This document shows, in pieces, positions 12,100-24,273 of a DNA stretch of 64,000 nucleotides. The stretch lies in assembly GCF_905220565.1 (NCBI RefSeq), contig NC_059400.1, positions 9,508,159-9,572,158 of the forward strand, in the 5' to 3' direction. Numbering within the stretch: the first letter of the stretch is position 1; each line of letters begins with the position of its first letter. Source of the stretch: Melitaea cinxia (Eukaryota > Arthropoda > Insecta > Lepidoptera > Nymphalidae). Below the pieces are notes generated by a model, which saw nothing but the letters and a program-made list of their open reading frames with translations, was not told where the DNA came from and made no database searches. The translations under genes and the position numbers were made by a program.

Positions 12100-12475
12100 A
12101 TTTTATACAGCATTCTGGCTTCCTCAGATAGCGGGTAAGCCAGAATACAGTTACGCTTCCCAAACTCATACAAATCCACTTGCAAAACTGATCTTTCGAC
12201 TTCGTTCCGAACACATTCTACCATAACGTGATATACTCTTCTTTTAAATTACATTCTGTGAAATTTGGTGAATTTGTTTTAATAATTAGATACAAAAATC
12301 CATTTAAAGGAATGTGTCCGGATCCAAGACGTAGGGCGGTTACAATGTCTGATCTGGACAATGTCTTAATAAATGTTTTATACCCGATACCCTTAGTCAA
12401 AGATCTCTGATCAAAATATACATTCCACATGCCTGAACACTCGCTTTTAACAATGTGCAAACATTCAGAATACAA
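12100..12475 (-). pseudogene. LINE C-terminal (RNase H-distal zinc motif) remnant
   Basis: The minus strand reads ALRLGSGHIPLNGFLYLI, then KTNSPNFTECNLKEEY, the pattern RLRxGHxxLNxFLxxxxxxxSPxCxxC that follows RNase H in many insect LINEs. Continuing on the minus strand past a frame break, SVTVFWLTRYLRKPEC resembles the C-terminal tail of the same proteins. Stops and frameshifts interrupt it, and the endonuclease and RT parts are absent. Confidence 0.5.
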
Positions 12476-12851
12476 AGGTATTAAAGTAAAAGGTTCGCCG
12501 TCGTTTATTGCACTCTTTGCAAATCTATTAGATTTTTATAATTTTATCACTATTACGTAGTTTATAAAGGTCTCTATCATATGCTACTGGGCTACATCGA
12601 AAAGTCGGGGTGCACAAAGCTAAATGATAAAGAGCACTTTTAGAATCTGTCTTATTTACGTATTTAATGTTTATTTTTCACGCTGTAGAAAATTGCCAAC
12701 CATTTTTTATATAGTAGTACCCTGCCCACGTTGCTACCCTTTTATTTTTTTTGGTTTTTTATCGCAATTAAACAAACAGCATAAGTTCGCTAACAATGTC
12801 CGCTAGATACAACGAGATCATTAATTAACCGCTAATCCTTTAGATCACTAA
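12476..12851. other. Intergenic, nothing recognised
   Basis: AT-rich with no supported feature before the second Helitron copy. Confidence 0.4.
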
Positions 12852-13160
12852 TCTATACAAATAAATAAAATTGGAGTGTTTGTTTGTAATATTAAAATAA
12901 CCACTTTTTATTAAATGCACATGGATGTATACATGGTATATATACCAAAATAACATTGTTTACAATTTTTGTCCGTCTGTTTGTTCCGGCTAATCTCTGA
13001 AACGGCTGGACCGATTTTGACGGGACAATTACTGTATATAGCAGATAGCTGATGTAATAAGCAGTAACTTAGGCTACTTTTATTTTAGATTTTTTAAATA
13101 AGACTCAATAATAACTATTTCTTTAAAATTCCATGCGGACGAAGTCGCGGGCACAGCTAG
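12852..13160 (+). mobile_element. Non-autonomous Helitron, copy 2 of a direct pair
   Basis: A|TCTATACAA start and GGGCACAGCTAG|T end. It shares TAATATTAAAATAACC, TTCCGGCTAATCTCTGAAAC and GATGTAATAAGCAGTAACTT with the copy at 9172-9519, with a few indels. The 3' hairpin region is GCGGACGAAGTCGCGGG. No coding capacity. Confidence 0.72.
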
Positions 13161-14880
13161 TAAATAATGTAATATTTCGTAGTAAAGCGTAGAACACATG
13201 CACAATATCTCTTCTGTATAAATATCGACACGGCTATTCAGCAGTGACCTTAAACCTGCGCATAAATGAGTTTTGGACCTTTTGGTGGTAATAACAAATA
13301 AATTAATAGTTCAAAAATACTACCCAATAAATACAATATAGCTTTGCCTCAAAAGAAAAATGATAAATTAAAGTAAAGAGTGCAATAAAATTATTCTCGT
13401 TTAGAATTTTGATGACATAATTTGATAGTTGGCAAATGATTATGTAATATTTAATTGAAGGAAATTATGGAGTATTGGTCAAAACATAGGATAGGTTGTT
13501 AATCTTAATAGAAATAGATCGAATCAGTGGAAAACTGGGTAATTTGTCTTGTGTGTGTTGATAAATCGTTTCACTTCAAGTAACATTTAAGTGCTCTTTC
13601 TTAAATAACTAAAGGTCCACATATAAATCTGATAAAACCTCAGTTGGCCATTAATAATATCGAATTGAAAAAAAAAACTGTTCCCTATTGTGTTCAGTAG
13701 GCAACCAATCGATTAGCCGGCAAGATCAATATCTTAAGATGGTCGATAATGTTCATCGGAAGACACCTCGAAAGTAGGATAAATCGTGAGTTTGCTAATT
13801 ATTATTTCTGTTACGTTAACTATTGCGAAAAGCATTTGTCTCCTTATTGCGAATCTAACAAGATTTATGGTTATTAATCAGGCTACAGTGGCTATCGTAT
13901 TTGTTTTGTTACGTCACCCAGAGATAATGTGTTTATCTTGAGAAACGGTTGTGTCATTCCCTCTTAAGTGTTTTAAATGGTTTTAAATTAGCTAACTTTA
14001 ATGTTATTACGGTACTGTCACTAGGTTCTGCAGAAACCCATTTATTTCTAGATGTTATATGACGTCTTAAACTAACATTTGTAAACTGTATATCACCACA
14101 TTTTACTGGGGTACTAGTCGATGCGAAAAAGTTATTTCTCGTTGTAAAAGGGTCCAGTTTACTGCCGTACCGGGAACACGAGGGGAAAATAAAACATAAT
14201 TGCCTCACGAGAAAGGCACGGGTGAGAAACATATAAGTTTTCATGAGAATCGATGGCATGGTTTTCTGCTGTTTAAGAATTATGAAATTATTACAAATAT
14301 TTATATTATTTATAATCTTACATTACGCTGATACTTTAAAAAAGTGAGTAGTTAAAGTGTTTTGTGGTCGTAAATGTCGAGTGATAAAATTGCAATTGAA
14401 TACAATTAGCATTAAATGTGATTGCAGTTGTCATAATATTAACATCAGTATCAAATAAAGTGTTTTCCACAATGACGAAAAAGTTATTGAACAATGTACA
14501 CTATAACTCTAATATATTATATACATATATCTAATACCTATATTAATAAACTTGAGTGCACCTAGATTTTTTTATAACGATTCGTATTTGGACTTCGCAA
14601 ATATAATCACATTTCTGAATTCCGTAAAAAACTCAAGTGGCTCTTAATTCGCTTTCGCAGGAATACGCATATTCTTAGCATACTTCACTCTATCCTATTT
14701 AATTCTTTTGCACCTCCTTATCTAAAGTAAGGATTTAAATTTTTTAACGATTCCCATGAACGTATGAATGTTCGTATATATTTGTATGTATCTTTATGTG
14801 TATTTGTAAGTATATTTACACGTTTTTATCCCGCTTTAAATGATAACATAACAAATTTGTACACCTACACCGACACGATA
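13161..14880. other. Intergenic, one orphan 101-codon ORF
   Basis: The only notable ORF is minus 14259-13954 (ATG to stop, 101 codons; it includes SRYGSKLDPFTTRNNFF). I recognise no domain, it has no spliced partner, and it may be chance or a decayed transposon piece. The rest is AT-rich and unassigned. Confidence 0.35.
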
Positions 14881-14884
14881 CTAT

Positions 14885-15035
14885 GTCCTTCTACCCCTCT
14901 TTCGCCTGGAAGAGGTCGCTTTTCAGCGATGAGGCCGCCTTTTGTACATTGTAATAACTTAAAAAATAAATTGTTATGTAATATTTCTGTTTTGGTGTAC
15001 AATAAAGTTTATTGCTATTATTATGTTTTTAAATA
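14885..15035 (+). mobile_element. LINE 3'-end remnant (GGCCGCCTTTTGTACA type)
   Basis: Contains AGGTCGCTTTTCAGCGATGA, GGCCGCCTTTTGTACATT and GGTGTACAATAAAGTTT. The same three-part block occurs at 33835-33962 and 56045-56185 (plus) and at 56785-56920 (minus), with AATAAA-like tails, as expected for 5'-truncated copies of one LINE family. Confidence 0.6.
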
Positions 15036-15049
15036 ATAAGGGTGATGTA

Positions 15050-16570
15050 ATTGATTTTAAATTACCTACCAGAACAAAAAAATGAGTGCCTGTATTCATA
15101 GTCTTGTTGAGTTTTTTAAAAACAGTTTTTGTATTCAAAATATCTATTCATTCTGTGGTATAATTCCTTCTAATAGTGCTTCAGAATATGTCACTTATAA
15201 TACTACATAAAATAGTAAATACGGAATTAAATATTAGCTTTAGTTCTTTCGAATAGTTGTAAAATACACTTTCTCTAGGTGATTTAGCGATAGGTCAAAG
15301 AGGCATGGAGAAAAACTTACCAACGCTAGAGCCTTTCATTTCCGTAAAGTCAATAAAACAATGCTATACAGATAATTCGTAGTATTGCATATTAATTATG
15401 GCATAGTCAAAGAATACCTACTATGCTACACTAGAAAAGTCATAAACAATTGACTCTGCTTTAAAGTGTTGTACTATTATACTATTCCTATAGTGCAACG
15501 GACAGCATCGAAGTCACATTGGCCTATTAGACTATATATATTATACATATACAAATTAGTTCAGTTTCTATAATTCTGACCTCTACGTCAGGTAAGTCAG
15601 GTATACTCGTACATCCAGGGTAGGTTAATATAACTATAATAACTATAATACGACAGAATAACTATTTTGAAAATAATTTTTGCAACTTATTTCTTATATG
15701 GTATTATTATTAATGAACCTATAAATGTTTGATAACGACAATATGCTTTTACGCAGCTAAGCAGTAAAGTACCTATTACTTAAAATTATAAATGAACATA
15801 AAAGTTAACTGAACATCACTTCTTTATTGGGACTTTTATACGTTAGAACCACTGATATTTCAAATAAAATATTTTTTTAAATTCGCTGGACGAACATTAG
15901 AAACACGTTAAAAAAAATCGGATACATCGTTCGAATCATTATATAGATAAATAATCATTATGAAGATAATTTTTCCTACATTCGGCAATATGTTTTTATT
16001 ATTAAATACCGGTATAGCAGATAAGAATAATTAGCAAATAAAGCTGTTATAAATTTTGTCAATCCGTTACTAACGAAATTTATTTATTTAATTTACACAC
16101 ACACACACTTTGTAACAAAAACGTTAGCTTAATTATCGATTTTATGATTGAGGATATTTAAAAAAATATATTTATATATAGTAGTGGAGATTGGGAAATG
16201 TGCAAATATTGAACTTTATAAAAGTATTCTTCACCTACTGAACTAATACTGTGACTATAAAAATGTTAACTAATATGTCGCCCTCTTTAATTGATTACAA
16301 AATATATCGATACGTATAAAATTGAAAAGATTGTCGTTTATAATCTATTTATTTATCTTATGTAACGACTTACGTAATGAAGTGGAAATATAATTTTGAT
16401 GATTGGTAGAAAATATGCTTTATATCATAAGAAGTAAAGTGTGTGCGAATACCTACCTATATTATGAAGTTTATTGCTGTTATATGAAGCTGTTCCACGG
16501 CACCTTACATCCTCTCATGCCCTATTTAAAGTATGATGCAGGTATTAATGCAGTCATCTTTAGGAAATAC
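15050..16570. other. Intergenic, nothing recognised
   Basis: AT-rich. A (CA)n tract of about a dozen bases lies near 16096. No supported gene. Confidence 0.4.
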
Positions 16571-16574
16571 CTAG

Positions 16575-16700
16575 TCTCATCATCATCATTTCAGCCTATT
16601 GCAGTCCACTGTTAGACATATTCTAAAACATCGCGCCAAAAATGCCGTGAACTCATGTGTGTTGCCCATAGTCACCACGCTGGGCAGGCGGGTTGGTGAT
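16575..16700 (-). mobile_element. Truncated copy of the 8496/59813 SINE-like family
   Basis: On the plus strand, TCATCATCATCATTTCAGCC (a simple TGA-repeat 3' tail seen in reverse) leads into TTGCAGTCCACTG and then GTTGCCCATAGTCACCACGC and TGGGCAGGCGGGTTGGTGA. This is the 3' third of the family in minus orientation, 5'-truncated at about 16700. Confidence 0.65.
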
Positions 16701-17760
16701 CTAGTTTGGTGTCTAGTCTACTGGGTGGTAAATTTTAGATCAGCGTAGTAAAAATATAACGTTTCCATTAACCATTTATTTTTAGCCTTCATCTCATATT
16801 CTATATTTAAAAGTACATTATTTATTACAAACAGTATAATTGTAGTCAATATATGGAAAATGCAATGATGTAAATGAATAAAAAAACAAAGCAAAAGATG
16901 TACTCGTATTTTTATTATTGTCGTGCTGATCATAGTTCTTAGATATAGGTTGATAAAATCCAGCGACGATAGAAGCCAGTTAATCTGCCCATCTTTTTGC
17001 TGCGTGTTTGCATTTCTTGGTCCAAGTCCACTCATTCAGTAACTTAGAACCTCAATGGTCATCGGTTCTCCATTAACGCCAGCTTCAATAGCTTTGTGTA
17101 TATCTGTAACGGATCTCTTAATTTCTGATCCCATTGTAGAGATCCAATACTACACGCGTAGAGATAGAGAAACGGCAAGCTAAGTTCTTTAGTTGGTAAG
17201 GGATCCCGTGGCTTTATAATTACAACTATTCAAACTACTAAAAGTGTACTTTTTATTTAGTCAGAATTCAACATAGGAGATCACATATCTCGGTGTTTAT
17301 GTTCAGCTGTATTAAATATAAAGTTATTGCTTTATTAAATTAAATGTTTTTTTTTTTAAAACCAGGTTGCTATTACAAGTTCAAAATTGAATAGCTCTTT
17401 AAGTTTTAAAAAATAATAAATATTTTATCAATTTAATCTAATCAGTTTCACATTAATTTTAATTTTTATCTAAGATGAAATGTCTGTTAAAAAAGGTTAG
17501 TAGTTTCATACCTATTACTTCAGCTATTTCTAGGAAAAAAATATCTTTAGACGTTTGCTTTCTCGAAGAAATTCTTGTGTTTCTTCTTTATTCATTTCCT
17601 ATTCAGCTCTCTTGATTTTAACGCATGTCTCGTCAATAATGCCATTTAATCTAAAAATATAGTTGTAAGCATTTGCTAACTATTATATTGGGTCATTATT
17701 AAATACATTCGTTACATTAGTAAATTGTAAAGATTTACGTTAATAATTGTGTTTGCTCGG
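16701..17760. other. Intergenic, with a 32-codon orphan ORF
   Basis: Minus 17134-17036 encodes MGSEIKRSVTDIHKAI through EVLSY and a stop. It looks more protein-like than its surroundings, but I cannot assign it. No other coding signal is seen. Confidence 0.35.
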
Positions 17761-17763
17761 AAA

Positions 17764-18140
17764 CAAAAAAAAAAACCGACTTCAATTATATCGACAAGTA
17801 ATACAATGTAGGGACACGACAAAAATCTACTATTATTTCATTCAAAAAATAGTCATCAGATCTCAATCATATTTAAATGATACCATATAACAAACAGTAC
17901 CTTTTGATTAAAGTAAAAATCATCAAAATCGGTAAACCCAGTGAAAAGTTATATGGTATAATACAACTTTGGTCGACGAAAAAATAGCCAAGTAAATACG
18001 CATAATAGATATACCTCGAAAAGTGCTTGTCCGATCTCAAATAAATTGAAATGGAACCACATCATGATACGCAAAACTTTTCGAGAAAAAAAATCATCGA
18101 ATTCGGTTCACCTAGTTAAAATTAACTTGCTTATTTTTGC
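17764..18140 (+). repeat. CCGACTTC-ended interspersed repeat, copy 1
   Basis: Opens with AAAAACCGACTTCAATTATA and carries ATCAAAATCGG, TCGACGAAAAAATAGCCAAG and a second related half. It matches the minus-strand copy at 42758-43205 and the partial copy at 21480-21748. Full copies end GAAGTC(G/T)G, giving short inverted ends. This copy lacks the right end. Confidence 0.55.
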
Positions 18141-18221
18141 TTAAGAAATTTTTACAGGCACTAATTGCAAGAAGTATTAAAAATGGAAATAAGTGTACTA
18201 TTACAAGCTAGATTGGAACTA

Positions 18222-18515
18222 TCTAATATATAAAATTCTCGTGTCGCGGTGTTTGTAGTTAAACTCCTCCCACGGCTTGACCGATTCTCATGAAATTTTC
18301 TGTGCATATTGGGTAGGTCTGAGAATCGAACAACATCTATTTTTCATCCCTCAAAATGTTAATATAATAGTCCACCCCTAATTTTTTTTTCTTTTTTATT
18401 TTATTATGATTTAGTGTTGAAAAATACATACAACCCTATATTTTCACCCTTCTACCACCAACCCCTATTTTTAAATAGCGTTTAACGGCAGGACAACGTT
18501 TGCCGAGTCAGCTAG
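18222..18515 (+). mobile_element. Non-autonomous Helitron (TCTAATATATAAAATTC family)
   Basis: Starts A|TCTAATATATAAAATTC and ends CCGAGTCAGCTAG|T. The interior includes CTCGTGTCGCGGTG, GACCGATTCTCATGAAATTT and CCAACCCCTATTTTTAAATA. The same sequence in opposite orientation is at 29661-29978. No coding capacity. Confidence 0.72.
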
Positions 18516-20129
18516 TAAATATATATATAAAAAACATTGTTATTATTACAATTATATATTATTATATTGTTACTTTTTTTTAAAAACGAGTGCCTACGAA
18601 ATTCCTTTGGGCAAAAAACTGTGTTAGTAATAGTAACCATATTATACTATTGTGCTTATACGGTCTTTTAGTTTTTTTTCTCTAATGTTTTGAAGATCTC
18701 TTTTCTTTGACGTTTAAAAATAATTATGACCTTAACGATTCTTTGGTTGAAGAATTTAAACAAAAACTCTTAATTGCCAGTATTAAATTCAAAATAATTA
18801 ATTTTATTTTATTAATTACTCAATAATATTTAAATTACTCCAAAAAAGGTTAAACTACATATATGTGGTAATAAAAATGAGACCGGATTTGAAGCAATAT
18901 CTGCGCTTGAAAAACAATGTTTTCAACGACAGAACGGCGCCGGCGCCAACTAAACTGACATTTACACGGGACCTTGCGTTTAACAATTTGCGAACAATAC
19001 ATGCGCTTGTCACACGCATTCCCGGAACCCGCCGCTCGAACCCGGAGTGACCTCAACTCGTCGGCCTCCACTGCACAAACAATCTCCATCAAATAAAAGA
19101 GTAAGTAACTGAAACTGTACACCGACACCTCCAACCACATGTATTTCGCACAAATTAATCAGTGTCATGCGAAATTACTTCTTTCTTTAATAAATACGTC
19201 ACTATGATACGTACATTTCGATATTATTTAAAACTTGATATGCTGATCGAAGTGTATGGCCTTTTTATTAGCTCACTCTGCGTTTATTGCAAATAATCGT
19301 GGAACTGTCAGCTAACGATTGATTGAATATTGCAATAATGAAAGTTAAAACTTGCTTTAGTCAACCGTAGTTGAAGGATTATACATAGTTCGCCGAAATT
19401 GCTTCACGCAGAGTTCTCACAAGTGCGTTACCATTAGATAACCAACCGGATCCGCTCATTAAGTAAAAATGATTGTATCGTAAACAGAAGACTACTTTAT
19501 GACCGAAAGTAATAGTCTTACAGATATCAAACAAATCGATGACTTTTGCATTAGCAGCGATGTGTCTAGTCGTTCCTAAATGATTCTGTTTAAAAGTAAC
19601 ATTTAATAACGGGAAGAATAAAGAGAAATATGTTTTCTTAAAATAACATTATTTTAAAATCTTATTAGGATTTTGTTTTTTTTTCTTAAAAATAGTGAAA
19701 AGAAAATAACCTAATTTTATATTTTTTGGCACAAATCATATTTTTTATTAAATATTTATATACATACTCGTATATATTTATTTCTTCACTATCAAAGGTG
19801 GCACTAATTCAAAATTACAATCATTCAAATTATGAATCGTTAGTAGCAAATAGCAATGCGACTTAGTGCCAAATGTCAAGCTAATATTAGCCATAACTAA
19901 TCTTTTGAGTTATATGCTGAGTTTGTCGTTTCGTATTACTTAATTTAAAACCTGGTAGCGTATTAATTTTAATTTTTGTGTATTCTACAAAAACTCAGTT
20001 ATAATTCTTATTGAGATGTTTTTTATTCGATGAAAATGTTGTTTATTCTAATGATTGAAAACTTGTAGGCGATATGCCAACTAATGTAATAGCTAAAGAA
20101 TTCCATATTAAAATATAAATAATTAGGTG
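18516..20129. other. Intergenic with a GC-rich patch
   Basis: Mostly AT-rich. 18930-19075 is markedly GC-richer. A minus-strand ORF (19140-18850, 96 codons) crosses it, with a hydrophobic start (VYSFSYLLFYLMEIVCAV), but no family is recognised and no convincing donor follows. The rest is unassigned. Confidence 0.35.
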
Positions 20130-20345
20130 ATCGTACGGTTAAAAATTGGAAAAGTGTGTGAGTGTTTTGTTCCTGTGGTGAGTAAGGTGGCCAGAGCTCT
20201 TGGGGAAAGTTGAGGAGTGTAGGGCCACCGGCAAAACACTTGCGAGTTGTGATGCTTCTGGTGTTGCAGGTGTCTATAGGCTACGGTAACCACTTACCAT
20301 AAAATGGGCCGGGCCGTAAGTTTGTTTGCTGGCCCAGTTTTATAA
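20130..20345 (-). repeat. Interspersed repeat (35233 family), reverse copy
   Basis: Reverse complement of the repeat at 35233-35690: it shares TGATGCTTCTGGTGTTGCAG, GTGTCTATAGGCTACGGTAA and GCCAGAGCTCTTGGG. Further pieces of the family are at 22425-22590 and 3925-3965. Confidence 0.6.
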
Positions 20346-21479
20346 AAAAAAGTTGTTTTCAATTTTTTGTGTTGTTTTAGTTTATGGGTCTCCATACAAT
20401 CTGAACCACTCTTGTTTAACCGATTGCAAGTTGAATTTTTAAGATTTTCCCTTGTCCTGAGTCTTCTGTTTTTCAGAGAAAAAATTTGGTATTTAAAATT
20501 AATATCGTAATTATTAGTATTAGTTTTGGCTGTATGATGATGAGTCTTTTTCATTTTATGATATTTATGTAGTGTTAATCTTGTTTTATGAAGTATGAAA
20601 TTTAAGCAAACGAGATTTATTGCGTTTGTTGAGTTTGATGCTTACTTACTCTTTATTATTATTACTAATGTTCACTAACAATAAATAAAAATAATTATAT
20701 GATGTTTCAATGTCCAGATTTAGTCGCAGAATACTTCTGTAGAAGGTTTTGTATTTGTAATTAATATTAATTACGAAAATAAGTGGAAGACATCTGTTGT
20801 AAGCTGTTAATGAAAATCTTGTGCATCCTATTTGCAGTTATTGTACAAAATAATATTAGGTTCATAGCCTGTCTGTCTTTAGTATCGATTCCTAAAAAAA
20901 AAACAACAACCCGATAATTTACTAAAGTCGCTTATGTTGAAATGAGGCAAATAAGCCATCAACACACATCCATCACTTACCGCAAAAACAAAAGGAAGGA
21001 ATGGAAAAGCTGTAGACCGGGATGTAAATGGCAAATGGAACGCGAATGTCAAAATTGCAGCTATTTACAATACATCAAGCTGCGCTGGCGGCTGACTTGC
21101 GGTTCTTTGACAAATGAAGCTGTAGGTACTCTTCCTCACCGCGTAATGTATGGCGACATAGCTCGGTGCTACTGTGTGACCCGGAACGTCAAGTGAATGC
21201 ATCATGCACTTGAGCTATTGCTTTGAAATTGGAATTTTCAATTTCGAAGTAAAGTCGTTAAGATATTTATGTATTGTAATGAGGTTTAGTTCTCTAGTTT
21301 TTGATTTGTAACAATGTTTATTTCTTTGCTCCTTGTGATAAATGATAAAATTCGAGTTATACATTTTTTGTGATTTTAACATGGGCATTATCAGAAAAAT
21401 TACGATTTTTTGGTTTAATTCCTGTTCATCATAGTTACAAAAATAATTTTTGTACAAGTGGTATAGCTATTTTTATAAT
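20346..21479. other. Intergenic, nothing recognised
   Basis: An 84-codon ORF at 20942-21196 (+) has no recognisable domain and no splice partners. No other signal. Confidence 0.35.
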
Positions 21480-21748
21480 AATGTTTGCTTGCAAAAGAAA
21501 GAAACAACAGCAATTATTACATAGTACGCAATAAAATAAAAAAAGGAATACAACGTAGGTAGACGTAAAAATAGTCACGTAAATACACATTATTAAAGAT
21601 AACCCAAAAAGTTCTTCACAGATGTACCATATGATAAGCACTACTTTTCGATTCATCATAAAAGAATCATCGAAATCGGTCCAACCCATAAACACAAAAA
21701 AAAAACTGTCGAATTGAGAACCTCCTCCTTTTTTGAAGTCAATTAAAA
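21480..21748 (+). repeat. CCGACTTC-ended repeat, partial copy with right end
   Basis: Contains ACAACGTAGGTAGACG, AGTCACGTAAATAC and TCATCGAAATCGGTCC, and closes with TTTTTTGAAGTCAATTA, the counterpart of the left end at 17764. The left half is missing. Confidence 0.5.
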
Positions 21749-21838
21749 ATTCGTCTTGATGGATATTTGTCAAGTTGAACATGTTTGTCAGTTATCAAGT
21801 AAGTATTTAACAGTATTTTTCGTGATTACCGTTGTGTC

Positions 21839-22045
21839 TAGAGCATAGGTTTCTAACCTTTCATGAGCTACTGTCGTGGGTTCGATTCCCGCTAGGGATA
21901 GATATTTGTACAAATATTTCTTTTCGGTTTAGATGTCTGCCCTTGAGGGTCTCTTCATCGTACCCTGGCGAGCACGTAAAGCCATCGGTCCAGACTGGTA
22001 TCATAAATACCTGATAGCGATCGTTGATCCTAGTAGGAAATATAT
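21839..22045 (+). mobile_element. tRNA-derived SINE, 3'-truncated
   Basis: B box GGTTCGATTCC at 21879-21889 within a T-arm-like TGGGTTCGATTCCCG. The body (GAGCACGTAAAGCC, GATAGCGATCG, TATATCCGCC) corresponds to the body of the minus-strand SINE at 46677-47022. The sequence diverges after TATATCCGCC. Confidence 0.6.
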
Positions 22046-22424
22046 CCGCCGTAAAACACAATGTAATAAAAATACAATATTCAATAAGTAACTTAAATAT
22101 CAATGAGACGTTTGAGGTTGGTAAAGTTTTAACAATTTATTAATTTCGGGTTTCAATTTAGTTATCATCAGTCGCAAATCACCATGATTAGTGATCGGCA
22201 GTTTATTCCTTTTCTTAGACAGTAAATTAGCTACTATACTAAACTATAATGCACTAAAATATAAACATTTCTCTACTATTTCTCACAATCCGGGGTGAAG
22301 AGCTGATATTGATTTTTGCAGCCAGAACTTTTGGTATCCATTTCTGAATTTTACTTTTAATTCTTCATTACTTGTGATTTTTTTGAGTTATTCTTCTAAT
22401 ATTGATTATTCTGCGTTGTTGCCA

Positions 22425-22590
22425 ACCCTACCCCCTCCAGCAGAAGCTCTCGCCACATTACTTACCAAAGGAACATAACACTATTTAAGAGCAGTGTTAT
22501 TTAGCTCTGATCTTCTGTACGGTTAAGGCACTTTCCCAGACCGGCTACTCAAGATTTTGAACAGGATATATCCTGCTGTATCCTATATAT
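22425..22590 (+). repeat. Interspersed repeat (35233 family), partial copy
   Basis: Shares GCAGAAGCTCTCGCC, AGCAGTGTTATTTAGCTCTG, ATCTTCTGTACGGT and the TTGAACAGGATAT...CCTGCTGT ending with 35330-35680, in the same orientation. Confidence 0.55.
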
Positions 22591-22599
22591 ATATTAATA

Positions 22600-23580
22600 C
22601 GCTAAGACTAAGATGTTTGCCTCCCTTTTAAAAGAAAAACAAAACCTCACAATTACTTCACATAAATTATATATCATTTTATAGATAATTGTTTGCTTTA
22701 ACGGCATCCACAACTAAAAAATTTAAAATATTTAAAAAGGAAAGTTAGGTATGCTTTAAGAAGAAGGAAGACTATTTTTTTTCTCAAATCTACGCAGGTA
22801 AAACTGCGGAGTCTAGCTAGTCTCAATTTATCACTACTACTATATTTTTGTTGCGATTCACAAATCTCTGTGTAGTCATAATGAATTATGATAAATATTA
22901 AAACCTTTTCAGAAAACCTAAAGCTTACCACTTCTTTAATAGGTATATACAAGTCTGGAATGGTATCCGGACAAAGTTAATTTTAAAGTTTTTCTTGAAT
23001 AAATTTGGTATAGCTATGTTAAGTTTTATCTCGGAAACATGATAATAAGATTCGGACCCAGTTCGAGTCGTCTTATTTCTATATTTAGAATTTAAAAGAA
23101 CGAAAAAGGAGCAGTAAAGGCTCCTGGAAAGAAACTTTACCAGCTTCAAAGAAGAAGAGGTTTTTCAGTCTATTCTGCAACGTCAAAGCTTAAAAATATA
23201 GTCACTAATTATAAGATTATTTTTAAACGCATCATAAAAAAAACACATTACTATAATTTTTTAGGTGAATTTAAATATTTATTTATAAAATTATGTAAAG
23301 TTTAGGCAACATATTAATATACCTTACAATTCTTGTTATTTCTTTCGATAACATATTATATAAATAAAAATAAACTTTTTTGTTTCGAGAATCTTTAGTA
23401 ATATTATATAAAACCAATTTTTAATTTCTCTTTATTCGCTATATATAACCACACGTTATATATAGTCTATAAAAAGAAACAATTTTTTAAATATTATTGT
23501 CTTTGTTGTGCTATGTTGTAGTCTTTCACGATTGTACCATTCTTAATACCATTCCACGCTTAATAACATTCAACCACATA
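22600..23580. other. Intergenic, nothing recognised
   Basis: AT-rich with no supported coding or repeat feature. Confidence 0.4.
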
Positions 23581-23588
23581 CCTACGAC

Positions 23589-24265
23589 CAGGGATATTCC
23601 GGTATGGGTTATTTACCTTTATAAAACGGTACTTATCGAATCAAAATATCGGTAAGAGAATCATTCGGTAACCGAATCATATCGGTAATACAGTATCGAA
23701 ATAAACCGGTAGTAGGCATAACGTTCGCGTCGTAAGTTTAAGCGGGCAATTCCCGTTCTTGTAGCTGCGCTGCGCTAGCTCGGATTGCGGTCCGAACGTA
23801 CACCATATCTCTATCTCATTCGCTCCCGTGTGTTGCGTGATTTTACTTAAATCTTATTTATTTGTGATAGACGACAGGCCCCGGGCGTGGCGCGAGCAAG
23901 TTTTCATCTCTTTTTCGCGTTAATGTTTACATTGCATATAACGAATAATTCAAAACAAAAAACTTAATTACTTTCATAGTTAAAGAAGCCAGTCTTATGA
24001 AAAACCAAGCATTATCAATAAAAGCAAAGGAACATTACAGATTCTTCATTTTAAACGATGGCTCACAGATTTTGTCACCCTCTGTTACTCCGAATCATTT
24101 AAAACCGAAATACATAACGTTATATTTCGGTATTACAGTTTAATCGGTAACCGTTTTATTAAGGTTTTGGAACCGAAATAAAACGGTAACCTTTTCAATC
24201 GGTATCCGATTCATACGGTAACCGTTTCAAACGGTTACCTTTATGAATCGGTTTGGCGAACCCTG
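23589..24265. mobile_element. hAT-type MITE with perfect 8-bp target duplication
   Basis: CCTACGAC occurs immediately before (23581-23588) and after (24266-24273) the element. The termini are CAGGG...CCCTG. The subterminal parts are packed with CGGTAACCG/CGGTTACC motifs in both orientations (23640-23715 and 24135-24250), as expected for transposase-binding sites. An 8-bp duplication with CAGGG ends is the hAT signature. The 677-bp interior has no transposase ORF. It includes a GC-rich section (about 23740-23900) that could be a remnant of a promoter or captured DNA. Confidence 0.88.
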
Positions 24266-24273
24266 CCTACGAC

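Noticed and set aside
13954..14259. 101-codon minus-strand ORF as a gene
   Set aside because: No domain recognised, no promoter or splice context, and AT-rich flanks. It could be chance.
18850..19140. Secreted peptide gene
   Set aside because: A hydrophobic start exists, but there is no family match, no convincing donor and no partner exon; kept only as a low-interest observation.
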